Below are positions 1 to 7,336 of a stretch of 46,770 bases of DNA, one piece after another (within the stretch, counting starts at the first letter, position 1; each line of letters opens with the position of its first letter). The notes under the pieces are model-generated. The model did not search any database, was not told the DNA's origin, and saw only the letters and a program-made list of their open reading frames with translations. The DNA is from Clostridiales bacterium (GTDB lineage: Bacteria > Bacillota > Clostridia > Peptostreptococcales > Anaerovoracaceae): the NCBI GenBank assembly GCA_009782285.1, contig WRJK01000010.1, positions 1 through 46,770 of the forward strand, read 5' to 3'. The position numbers and the translations under genes are program-made.

Positions 1-369
1 CTTCACGGGGTCGAGGTACTCGACGCGCACGTTGCCGTTAATGGAGGCGTACTTCTTCAGCACCTCGTCGACCTGTATCACGCTCGCGGACGTGCTGCCC
101 GCGGGGAGTACGGCGTAGATATATACGGGCTGATCGAGCTCGCCGACTATCTGGTACGTCTGCTCGTCGAAGCGCGTAACCCCCATGCTCGTCACGTCGA
201 TCCGCAGGTTCCAGCTGCCCTCGATCGCGCCGAACGCCACGTTTATCAGTATCACCGCCGCGACGACCGCGACGGTTAAAATCAGCGCCGTGCCTCCGTA
301 GCGCATGTTCCTTCTTTTGAAAAAGCCAGCTATAGGGTTCGCGCCGCGCTTAGGGCTCTTATTATCCAT
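1..369 (-). CDS. GldG-like ABC transporter auxiliary protein, 5' part only
   Basis: The gene starts at ATG 369 and runs off the left edge of the window, leaving about 123 N-terminal residues. A charged N-terminus (MDNKSPKRG) is followed by one hydrophobic segment at about residues 25-47, then an extracytoplasmic region with RIDVTSMGVTRFDEQT and VDEVLKKYAS, the pattern of the GldG / ABC-type uncharacterised transport family. These proteins sit in the membrane next to an ABC-2 permease. It follows the permease gene with a 42-bp gap, so the three genes form one minus-strand operon. Base composition is visibly GC-rich, like the permease and unlike the rest of the window. Family call is fairly sure; the substrate is unknown. 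Confidence 0.72.
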   Translation of the reverse strand, partial: MDNKSPKRGANPIAGFFKRRNMRYGGTALILTVAVVAAVILINVAFGAIEGSWNLRIDVTSMGVTRFDEQTYQIVGELDQPVYIYAVLPAGSTSASVIQVDEVLKKYASINGNVRVEYLDPVK

Positions 370-411
370 GGCTTATCCCCCCGCTTCCGTCTATATCGAT
401 AGCCCGCGCCG

Positions 412-1263
412 TCACGCGCGGCCGCCCTTCCCGCCCCGTCCGGTCAGGCTCGCGAAGGCGGCCTTCCAGGCGCCCGCGGCCCCCTCGCCGGCGGGGGCGT
501 CGCGCCCGCCGCTCCAGCGCCTCCTGTCGATGATGCGGATCGCGAGGAACAGCATTATCCCGCAGAAGGAGATGTAGTAAAGCACGTCCGCGAGGCTCAG
601 CATCCCCGCGGTGAAGGTCGAGTAGCGCGCGTAGAACGAGAGCCACGAGAAGATCGCGAACAGGAAGGACAGGAACGGGTTCGCCGAGTTCGCGAAGTTC
701 GGCAGCAGCGCCAGCTCGAGCAGCTGCAGCACGAGTATCGCGCCCGAGGTGATGAACGCCGCCGCGACCTGGTTCTCCGTCATCGCCGAGATTAGCACGC
801 CTATCGCGATGTAGCACGCGCAGAACAGGAAGAAGCCGACGTAGTTGGTTATTATCGCGCCGTACGTCGCGCCCTGCGGCGAGAATATCGACGTGACCGT
901 GTATTGCGCGATCACGACGACGTAGAACGTGGCTATGAGCATCGCGGCGAGCAGCATCGTTATCGCGGCGAGGAACTTGCCGACGACTATCGAGCGTATC
1001 GTGAGGGGTGAGGTGAGCAGCAGCTGGTCCGTCTTATTGCGCCTCTCCTCGCTCAGGAGCCTCATCGTCAGCATCGGCACGAGGATCATGAATAGGAAGG
1101 ACAGGTTGTCGAACAGGGAGACGACGTTCGCCTGCGGCATGCTCGAGAGGACGCTCGTCAGCGAGAAGAGTATGCCCCCCGCGAGCAGGAATATGCCGAG
1201 GAAGGCGTATCCGATCGGCGTGTAGAAGTAATTCTGCACCTCGCGCTTCCATATCGCTAGCAT
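412..1263 (-). CDS. ABC-2 type transporter permease (GldF-like)
   Basis: A 283-residue membrane protein with about six hydrophobic segments. The N-terminal MLAIWKREVQNYFYTPIGYA and the SEERRNKTDQLLLTSPL stretch are characteristic of the ABC-2 permeases that pair with a GldA-like ATPase. The start codon overlaps the end of the ATPase gene at position 1263, so the two are translationally coupled. The last 35 or so residues are rich in Arg, Gly and Ala and probably cytoplasmic. With the ATPase and the GldG-like protein it makes a three-part ABC system; such systems in Firmicutes have no firmly assigned cargo. GC-rich and codon-biased relative to everything right of about 1.85 kb. Confidence 0.85.
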   Translation of the reverse strand: MLAIWKREVQNYFYTPIGYAFLGIFLLAGGILFSLTSVLSSMPQANVVSLFDNLSFLFMILVPMLTMRLLSEERRNKTDQLLLTSPLTIRSIVVGKFLAAITMLLAAMLIATFYVVVIAQYTVTSIFSPQGATYGAIITNYVGFFLFCACYIAIGVLISAMTENQVAAAFITSGAILVLQLLELALLPNFANSANPFLSFLFAIFSWLSFYARYSTFTAGMLSLADVLYYISFCGIMLFLAIRIIDRRRWSGGRDAPAGEGAAGAWKAAFASLTGRGGKGGRA

Positions 1264-2216
1264 CAGTAGCCCTCCCCCGCGTCAGCGGTCAGCTGGAGGA
1301 AAATATCCTCGAGCTCTATGTCGAGCGGCCGCATGGTGAGTATCGGGAGGTCCGCCCTCGAGAGCGCCCGGAAGAGCGGGACGCGTATGTCCGCCTCCCT
1401 CGCCGCCTCAACCATGAAGTCCGCCGATCCCGGCTCCTTCGAGCCGAGCGCCTCTATGGATTCCACGCCCGCGACCTCGCGTATGACGCGCTTGGCCTCG
1501 CGCTCGGGCCCCAATACCCTCAGCCTCACGCGGAAGGAGTCCGAAATGGACTTCGTGAGGTTCTCGAGCGTGTCCTGCGCGACTATCGCGCCGTTGTTTA
1601 TAATGACGACCCTCTCGCACACGTCGGCGACCTCGTGCAGGATGTGGCTGGAGAGCACGACCGTGTGCTCCGCGCCGAGGTCCTTGATGAGGTGCCGTAT
1701 CTCGATTATCTGCCTCGGGTCGAGCCCGACGGTCGGCTCGTCGAGTATGAGTACAGTTGGCTGGTGGAGTATGGCCATGGCAAGCGAGAGGCGTCTTTTC
1801 ATGCCTCCAGAATACGCACCCACAACCTTGTCCTTGTCGTCTGAAAGGTTGACGAGCGCCATTACGTCGTCGAAGCGCTTTGCGAAAGCTTTGCCGGCGA
1901 GCCCGTACAGCGCACCGAAAAATTCCATGTTTTCCTTTGCGGAGAGGTCAGGGTACAGCGCGTCCGACTGTGCCATGTAGCCAATGCGGGCCATAAGCGG
2001 GAGGCTGGGCATTTTTTCGCCCAGCACAAGGGTTTCCCCGGATGTCGCTTCAAGGATTCCCGAAATTATCTTGACAGTCGTAGTCTTTCCGCAGCCCGAC
2101 GGCCCCAAAAGCCCATAAACAGACGCAAACGGAACTTCAAAGCATACGTTGTCTAAAACCTGCTTATTTCCGAAGTATTTGTTTATGTTGTTTAGCTTGA
2201 TGCAGTTTTCAGACAT
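1263..2216 (-). CDS. ABC transporter ATP-binding protein
   Basis: A 317-residue ATPase with Walker A GPSGCGKTT (about residues 38-46), signature YSGGMKRRLSLAMA (about 138-151) and Walker B VLILDEPTVGL (about 158-168), followed by an H-loop (SSHILHEV). The C-terminal ~90 residues form the extra domain seen in GldA/CcmA-type ATPases of drug or gliding transporters. A GAGGAG ribosome binding site lies inside the last codons of the upstream AlbA-type gene, whose stop is two bases before this ATG, so the genes look coupled. Odd point: the first ~130 codons have the moderate composition of the rest of the window, while from about position 1800 leftward the gene becomes strongly GC-rich, as if two sequences had been joined by recombination. 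Confidence 0.93.
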   Translation of the reverse strand: MSENCIKLNNINKYFGNKQVLDNVCFEVPFASVYGLLGPSGCGKTTTVKIISGILEATSGETLVLGEKMPSLPLMARIGYMAQSDALYPDLSAKENMEFFGALYGLAGKAFAKRFDDVMALVNLSDDKDKVVGAYSGGMKRRLSLAMAILHQPTVLILDEPTVGLDPRQIIEIRHLIKDLGAEHTVVLSSHILHEVADVCERVVIINNGAIVAQDTLENLTKSISDSFRVRLRVLGPEREAKRVIREVAGVESIEALGSKEPGSADFMVEAAREADIRVPLFRALSRADLPILTMRPLDIELEDIFLQLTADAGEGY

Positions 2217-2218
2217 GG

Positions 2219-4405
2219 CTACTCCTCATTTACAACTTCATTTATTCCCTCATCGCCCTTATTTACAACCTCATTTGCAACGTCATTTGCTTCCCAATAG
2301 CCGGACCTGTTCGATCCAATACGCTTAATAAGCCCCAGCTTCTTCATAGTTTTAATCTCACGTTCGAGGGTGGCTATGGATAGGCCCATCCATTCAGAAA
2401 GCTGTGATACAGTAATGTACGGGCTTCTTTTCACAGCATTCATAATTTGGGATTGTCGACTTACAGGCTCATTTGCAACCTCATTTATTCCATCACTTAG
2501 TCCCTCAATGCCCTCATTTACAACCTCATTTGCTTCCCAATAGCCTGACTTGTCAGAGCCGATGCGCTGGAGGACTCCCGTTGCCTTCATGGTTTTTATC
2601 TCTCGCTCAACAGAGGTTTTAGAAAGGCCTACCCATTCAGAAAGCTGGGATATAGTAATGTAAGGGCTTCTTTTCACAGCATTTATAATTTGGGATTGCC
2701 GACTTGCAGGCTCATTTACAACCTCATTTATCCCCTCATCAACCACAATGCCCTCATTTACAACTTCATTTATCCCCTCAACGGCCACAATGCCCTCGTT
2801 TACAACCTCATTTATTCCCTCATCAACCTCAATGCCCTCATTTACAACCTCATTTATTCCCTCATCAACCTCAATGCCCTCATTTACAACCTCATTTATC
2901 CCCTCGTCAACCGCAATGCCCTCATTTACAACTTCATTTATCCCCTCATCAACCTCAATGCCCTCATTTACAACCTCATTTATCCCCTCGTCAACCGCAA
3001 TGCCCTCATTTACAACTTCATTTATCCCCTCAACGGCCACAATGCCCTCATTTACAACTTCATTTATCCCCTCAACGGCCACAATGCCCTCATTTACAAC
3101 TACATTTATTCCCTCAATGCTCTCAATTATCTCCTCATATGCCTTAAACGCCTCATGAGGTCTGATCGTTACGATGAGATAATTTCGCTCATCGTCAGTT
3201 TCAAACTCAGGCATTGGCGAACCGTTGGCTTTGAGCACTCGCAAAATTTTTGTAATGCCAGTGGATTTCTTCTCGGATAGATCGATTTCTTTCAAAAATT
3301 CCCCGATGCGCCTGTTTCGGTAGCGCCGGGCGACAGCGCGGCCGGCTTTGAGTTCTTTCATGTCAATCAGTTTTTCGGGGCCAGGATAATTGATGACCTT
3401 GATGCAGTCCACATAAACCCTTATTTCGACAGGCTCCTGAATTCTATAGGATTTATGGAACACGGCGTTAACCAGCACTTCTTCAAGGGCGCTGTACGGA
3501 TAATTGAAAAACCGGTCGGCTTCAGCGCGGTCAGGGTACTTGATCACTTTTTCTTCAATTGTGATAGCGTTAATATAGCCAAGTGCCTCGCGCACCTGCC
3601 GCTGGAGTGGCCCGGTGAAGACTTTCTCCGTAAAATCGTCTGAGCCCTCGGCATCTTTTGAGTGGAAGCGGATTAATTCAATATGTGCGCCGGGCAGAAA
3701 TTTATCAGGTCGGTCTGCAAACATAAGCAGCCCAATATTGCGAATATCAACGCCAACATCGGTTGCGTTGGCGACTTCAAGCGCAATCAACATGTCTTGC
3801 ATCGTTTTTTTGTTGATTTCAGTCGCAAGGGCACTGTTGCTCTCTACTAGGAAATCCTCGACGTAACCACGCCGGATGTCTTCGATTTTGGCTTGACGGT
3901 TTACCCTGTCGTCAAAAGGAACAGAGTTGAACTTGTTAAAGAGTTCGGAAAGCTCCGAGCCTTTGGCGATTGTTTTTACAGAAGACGGTTTGATCCAGTA
4001 CTCCTTGTGTTGGTCCGATTTGACTTTTGACAAAACATCTTCCGGCACCGAATAGGGGCCGTCATCTCCGGCTGAGCACCAAATGTATATAACGTGCCTG
4101 CCTTGATATTGCACGATTTCCGTCTGTGGGATGTAGCGCGGCGATATAAAATTGCAGTATTGAAATAATTCCTGCTGAATTTTGTCCAATAAGTTTTCGT
4201 CGATTCCTGTAGGCGGCAGCATTGGCTGGCTATACTTTTCCTCAATTCCGATGACTAAATACCCGCCGTTAATGTTGGAAAAGTCGTTCGCATAGGCGCA
4301 GATAGTAGTGACGACCTCGGATGGGTTCCACCCACGCTTATACTCCACGCGGTCCTGTTCGACAACGCGGCCTTCCAAAAGGGTTTCAAGCTTAAGCGGG
4401 ATCAT
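2219..4405 (-). CDS. AlbA/Schlafen-type putative regulator with repeat linker and two winged helices
   Basis: A 728-residue protein. Residues ~10-140 are an AlbA_2 (Schlafen AAA_4) domain, with VEYKRGW and NGGYLVIGIEE. Residues ~290-415 hold the ATPase-like C-terminal domain of this family, including EEVLVNAVFHKSY and the Gly-rich KKSTGITK. Residues 431-565 are nine and a half copies of a 14-residue unit beginning EGINEVVNEG. Then two nearly identical winged-helix modules (about 566-635 and 650-715), each with RQSQI.NAVKRSPYIT.SQLSEW. The family is usually regarded as DNA- or RNA-binding, ATP-dependent regulators. The start has a good ribosome binding site (GGAGGTGAG). Two promoters lie upstream. 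It is probably the first gene of the transcript that continues into the ABC genes; whether it regulates them is inference. Confidence 0.82.
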   Translation of the reverse strand: MIPLKLETLLEGRVVEQDRVEYKRGWNPSEVVTTICAYANDFSNINGGYLVIGIEEKYSQPMLPPTGIDENLLDKIQQELFQYCNFISPRYIPQTEIVQYQGRHVIYIWCSAGDDGPYSVPEDVLSKVKSDQHKEYWIKPSSVKTIAKGSELSELFNKFNSVPFDDRVNRQAKIEDIRRGYVEDFLVESNSALATEINKKTMQDMLIALEVANATDVGVDIRNIGLLMFADRPDKFLPGAHIELIRFHSKDAEGSDDFTEKVFTGPLQRQVREALGYINAITIEEKVIKYPDRAEADRFFNYPYSALEEVLVNAVFHKSYRIQEPVEIRVYVDCIKVINYPGPEKLIDMKELKAGRAVARRYRNRRIGEFLKEIDLSEKKSTGITKILRVLKANGSPMPEFETDDERNYLIVTIRPHEAFKAYEEIIESIEGINVVVNEGIVAVEGINEVVNEGIVAVEGINEVVNEGIAVDEGINEVVNEGIEVDEGINEVVNEGIAVDEGINEVVNEGIEVDEGINEVVNEGIEVDEGINEVVNEGIVAVEGINEVVNEGIVVDEGINEVVNEPASRQSQIINAVKRSPYITISQLSEWVGLSKTSVEREIKTMKATGVLQRIGSDKSGYWEANEVVNEGIEGLSDGINEVANEPVSRQSQIMNAVKRSPYITVSQLSEWMGLSIATLEREIKTMKKLGLIKRIGSNRSGYWEANDVANEVVNKGDEGINEVVNEE
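2711..3115 (-). repeat. 42-bp in-frame tandem repeat (9.6 copies)
   Basis: Tandem 42-bp units within the AlbA-type gene encode EGINEVVNEG followed by a four-residue variable end (IVAV, IAVD, IEVD, IVVD). Copies differ at only a few bases, which argues for recent expansion and possible copy-number change. Shortened versions of the same motif (EVVNEG, INEVANE) recur between and after the two winged helices, so the unit also serves as the linker there. Confidence 0.95.
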
Positions 4406-4430
4406 CTGCTCACCTCCTGCAACGGCTCAC

Positions 4431-4473
4431 TTAATTATAAAATATATCACCAAGCTCTGTTTTGTCAAGGAAA
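4431..4473 (-). promoter_or_regulatory. Promoter P2 of the AlbA-type gene, shared 43-bp element
   Basis: On the minus strand TTGACA is followed by a 16-bp spacer and TATATT, about 35 bp before the AlbA-type start codon. The whole 43-bp block recurs at 13309-13351 with three mismatches, again just upstream of a minus-strand gene, so the element has been copied or kept under common control. Confidence 0.6.
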
Positions 4474-4529
4474 TCTGGGGTTTTGCCGGATTTATCCCAT
4501 GGCCTTTCTTCGTTTCAGACAACAAAGTA

Positions 4530-4558
4530 ATTATAGAACAAATGTTCGTATTTGTCAA
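4530..4558 (-). promoter_or_regulatory. Promoter P1 with SOS-box-like spacer
   Basis: TTGACA (4558-4553), an exact 17-bp spacer and TATAAT (4535-4530) give a consensus sigma-A promoter facing the AlbA-type gene. The spacer contains GAACAAATGTTCG when read on the plus strand (4536-4548), which fits the Gram-positive LexA box pattern GAAC-RNRY-GTTC. LexA control is inference. Confidence 0.65.
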
Positions 4559-4594
4559 GCCTGTTTTTACATTTGTTGCATTATGCAAATTTGG

Positions 4595-6007
4595 TTAAAC
4601 AAGCTCGTCCATAATTACTTCCGATTGGACAATGCTTGAATATTTGCCCGGTTTCACGCCATATGTCGTAATCATTGTAAGGTGGAGAGCTTTGCGCGTT
4701 TTTGTTTCATTCCGGAAGGCTTCGATTTTTCCGCGCAGTGCAAGATCATAGGCACGGTCAATTTCAAATGGCCCATTGGCGAATTTTATTTCGCAGAGGT
4801 TGATTACTCTGTCTGCGCGGTCGATGACAAGATCCACCTGTGCGCCTCCTTCGCTGCTGCGGCTGACCCACGAAGAAGCATCGGTGAGGACCCCGGATAT
4901 TCCAAGGGCTTTTTTTATCTGACCAATGTGGGCTAGGCAAACCTGTTCAAAAGCGTAGCCGCTCCACGCACGATGGCCAGCATTGTCAGTATACGAACTC
5001 CAGAAACTCTCACTGCCCGCTTTGCGGATAAACGTGAGGTGAAAAGAGGTAAACGGATCGGCAAGATAATAGAGCGCCCCGTTTTTTCCCTTGCCAAACG
5101 GTTTGTATCTGCGGATGAAACCGCATTCCGAAAGTTCGAGCAGTATCCTTGTCAGGTTTCCGCCGTTTCCGAAATCTACGAGATTTGCGATAGCTTCGCG
5201 AGTCAAACCTTTCTTCTTTGCATGCAGCGCTTCCAGAACCAGCAAATGCTTCCCGGGGTTCGTAAACAGCGTATCCATCAGCCTGTCAAATTCATAACGC
5301 AGCGGCGCTGCTTCCCCGAAGCAAAGCTTGTCCACATTTTGTGCGAGGCTGAACCGCTTCTCCATCATCCGCAGGTAATATGGAATTCCACCGAAGATCA
5401 TGTAGCTTTCAATAACATCTTGGGTGTTCATAGTGATGCCTCTGCTGTCGTAGTACTCCATGCACTCAGCCAGCGTGAACGGTTTTAGAGCTATCTGCCG
5501 CGTCACCCGATTGTAGAGCCCGCCCTTGTCCCTGAATATTTTCTTTGTGATCCATGAGGCTGACGACCCGCACACGATCAGCATGATATTCTTTTGCCCA
5601 GAAGCCCAACCGTTCCAAAAATGCTCAAAAGCCGGAACGAAATCGGATTTTTTGTTGTCCATCCAAGGCATCTCGTCGATGAAAACAAGCAGCCGATCAT
5701 TGGTGGCTGCCCCAGTAATCAGGGCGCGCAATGCATCAAAGGCGTCGAACCAATTCGCAGGTACGCCAGTGCCCCCGCCGCTTGGAGCCCATCCGTGTTC
5801 TCGCAGCGCTTTTGCAAATTCGCTTCTTTGCTGCCCTGCGCTGCTGTTTGCAATGCCTGTATAGCTGAAAAATAAACGGTCCCCAAATGTTTCGCGTACC
5901 AGAAAAGTCTTTCCAACACGACGGCGCCCGTAAATCACCACAAACTCTGGTTCTCCGCTTGAAGCGAGTTCGTGCAGGAGCCGCTGCTCTTCTTTCCTTC
6001 CAACCAT
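4595..6007 (-). CDS. AAA+ ATPase with DUF234-type nuclease-like C-terminus
   Basis: About 470 residues from ATG 6007, chosen because GGAGGTG lies six bases upstream; an upstream in-frame ATG at 6091 would read through the operator and has no such site. Walker A is YGRRRVGKT (about residues 26-34), Walker B LLVFIDEMPWMD (about 106-117), and an arginine-rich sensor region follows (KDKGGLYNRVTRQIAL). A winged-helix segment (ANLVDFGNGGNLTRILLEL) precedes a C-terminal domain with VDLVIDRADRVINLCEIKF, the D...ExK layout of PD-(D/E)XK folds. This family (archaeal-type ATPase plus DUF234) is common, solitary and of unclear role. It has its own promoter and palindrome. Three further ATPases of the same broad class lie in this window. 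Confidence 0.85.
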   Translation of the reverse strand: MVGRKEEQRLLHELASSGEPEFVVIYGRRRVGKTFLVRETFGDRLFFSYTGIANSSAGQQRSEFAKALREHGWAPSGGGTGVPANWFDAFDALRALITGAATNDRLLVFIDEMPWMDNKKSDFVPAFEHFWNGWASGQKNIMLIVCGSSASWITKKIFRDKGGLYNRVTRQIALKPFTLAECMEYYDSRGITMNTQDVIESYMIFGGIPYYLRMMEKRFSLAQNVDKLCFGEAAPLRYEFDRLMDTLFTNPGKHLLVLEALHAKKKGLTREAIANLVDFGNGGNLTRILLELSECGFIRRYKPFGKGKNGALYYLADPFTSFHLTFIRKAGSESFWSSYTDNAGHRAWSGYAFEQVCLAHIGQIKKALGISGVLTDASSWVSRSSEGGAQVDLVIDRADRVINLCEIKFANGPFEIDRAYDLALRGKIEAFRNETKTRKALHLTMITTYGVKPGKYSSIVQSEVIMDELV

Positions 6008-6021
6008 ACCGCACCTCCAAA

Positions 6022-6070
6022 TATAAAATGCTGAAACATAATGATTACTACCGTATTTCAGCATTTTATA
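6022..6070 (-). promoter_or_regulatory. Palindromic operator over the ATPase promoter
   Basis: Perfect 15-bp arms (TATAAAATGCTGAAA and its complement) at 6022-6036 and 6056-6070, separated by 19 bp. On the minus strand the distal arm begins exactly at the -10 (TAAAAT/TATAAA) of a promoter whose -35 TTGACA lies just upstream (about 6086-6091). The proximal arm abuts the ribosome binding site. The arrangement suggests repression by a dimer, perhaps the ATPase itself. Confidence 0.7.
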
Positions 6071-6146
6071 ACAAATTGCGTTCAATGTCAAGTGGCGAGC
6101 AGAAATCGATTTTGTAAAAAAACAGCAAACGATTCAATTGCGAGAA

Positions 6147-7181
6147 TTATTGCCTTTTGTTAAAAATGAATTTTCTCTGGATAAAAAAGCTGAGCGAGAA
6201 AAGGAAAAAGTCGGTGACGAGCTTGGCGACGGGCACAGGAAAAACGCTTTGCGCCAGCAGCACTGTCAGTTGGGCAGAAAAAAACATCTGGACAACGAAC
6301 AGTATGAAATATCTGACAGGTGCCTTGCTTCGCCTCCCTTTGAACACGAAATACCGGTTTATCAGGAAATTCCCGGATCCGGAGGCAACCCTCGCAATAA
6401 CCGTGGACATCCTGATGCCAGCGCCGCCCTTGCCGAACACCAGCCCTGCAAGCAGGAGAAAAAGCCCAAAATCCAAAACAGTGCAGACGACCGAGGAGAA
6501 CCCGAACTTCAATATGTCAAAGTAAATCCGTGCGGAATCCTGTATGCCGCGAAAATGTGAATGGGCGTTGTTGTCCTCGTAAATCGTGTCTATCGGCATC
6601 ATGGCCAATGGGATGTTCATCTTTCCGGCGAGCAGCAATACATTCATTTCATATTCGAAACGTGCGCCCTTTGCCGTCAAAACCATCGGCAAATGCTTTA
6701 GCGGAACCGCTCGCAGCCCTGTTTGGGTGTCGTCCAGCCACACGCCCGTTTTGAGCATAAAGACAAATGAGGTGATCCTGTTGCCCCACTTGCTCCTGAA
6801 AGGCACCTTGCCGTCGCTAAAATTGCGGGTGCCAAGCACAATCTCGCTTGTGTTTTCCGAGATGCGCCGGGCAAGGCGGAAAATGTCCTGCGGTGAATGC
6901 TGTCCGTCAGCGTCGGCAGTTACGACCCCGTCAGCGCCGGGATATGCCGAAAGCACATGTCGCATGCCTGTTTTCAGCGCTGCGCCCTTCCCAAGGTTGA
7001 CAGGGTGCTTCAAAATGTCGCAGCCCATTGATTTCAAAGAGGTAAAGACATCAGCGCTGCCCCCTGCACTGCCGTCGTCTATCACCACGATTCGCGGCGA
7101 GAACAGGTTTGAAATTTCCGAAGCCAGCCGGACAAGCTTCTGGTCCGGATTCAGTGCAGGGATGATAACGACTGATTGCAT
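6147..7181 (-). CDS. GT2 glycosyltransferase fused to a GtrA-like membrane domain
   Basis: A 344-residue protein. Residues 1-~215 form a DPM1/GT2 domain: VVIIPALNPDQ at the N-terminus, VVIDDGSAGGS, NLGKGAALKTGM and the DxD-type VTADADGQHS; the TQTGLRA motif is also typical. Residues ~228-344 contain four hydrophobic segments with the GtrA pattern (LDFGLFLLLAG, SGNFLINRYFVF, FFIQRKFIF). Such fusions are predicted to load a sugar on undecaprenyl phosphate and move or hold it in the membrane for later transfer to wall or surface polymers. An AAAGGAGCTG ribosome binding site precedes ATG 7181. It stands alone; no glycan genes are adjacent. Confidence 0.9.
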   Translation of the reverse strand: MQSVVIIPALNPDQKLVRLASEISNLFSPRIVVIDDGSAGGSADVFTSLKSMGCDILKHPVNLGKGAALKTGMRHVLSAYPGADGVVTADADGQHSPQDIFRLARRISENTSEIVLGTRNFSDGKVPFRSKWGNRITSFVFMLKTGVWLDDTQTGLRAVPLKHLPMVLTAKGARFEYEMNVLLLAGKMNIPLAMMPIDTIYEDNNAHSHFRGIQDSARIYFDILKFGFSSVVCTVLDFGLFLLLAGLVFGKGGAGIRMSTVIARVASGSGNFLINRYFVFKGRRSKAPVRYFILFVVQMFFSAQLTVLLAQSVFPVPVAKLVTDFFLFSLSFFIQRKFIFNKRQ

Positions 7182-7216
7182 TGCGGCAGCTCCTTTCGTT
7201 TGTTGCGTCTGCAGGG

Positions 7217-7336
7217 CATGTTACTAAGCGCATATAAGCGTTTCAGTTTCTCCAATTGTGCATCAATATTACCAATGAACTCCACCTTGCCCTTTACCAG
7301 ATTGCAATCATGGCAGCTGGGCAGAAGGTTTCCCGT
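7217..7336 (-). pseudogene. HNH-like fragment in another frame behind the NACHT gene
   Basis: In the +1 frame over the end of the large NACHT gene the sequence reads NLLPSCHDCNLVKGK followed by a helical stretch (NIDAQLEKLKRLYALS). A CxxCNxxKG pattern after N-L is typical of the end of HNH nuclease folds. No start codon with a ribosome binding site serves it. It may be a remnant of a partner nuclease gene or a frameshifted end of the upstream gene; the match is short and could be chance. Confidence 0.3.

Noticed and set aside
2711-3115. CRISPR array
   Set aside because: Repeat units are contiguous, with no unique spacers, and are in frame with a protein.
2690-3280. Long plus-strand frames opposite the 42-bp repeats
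   Set aside because: They arise because a 42-bp repeat keeps all frames open; their products are low-complexity repeats and the minus strand has a clear multi-domain protein.
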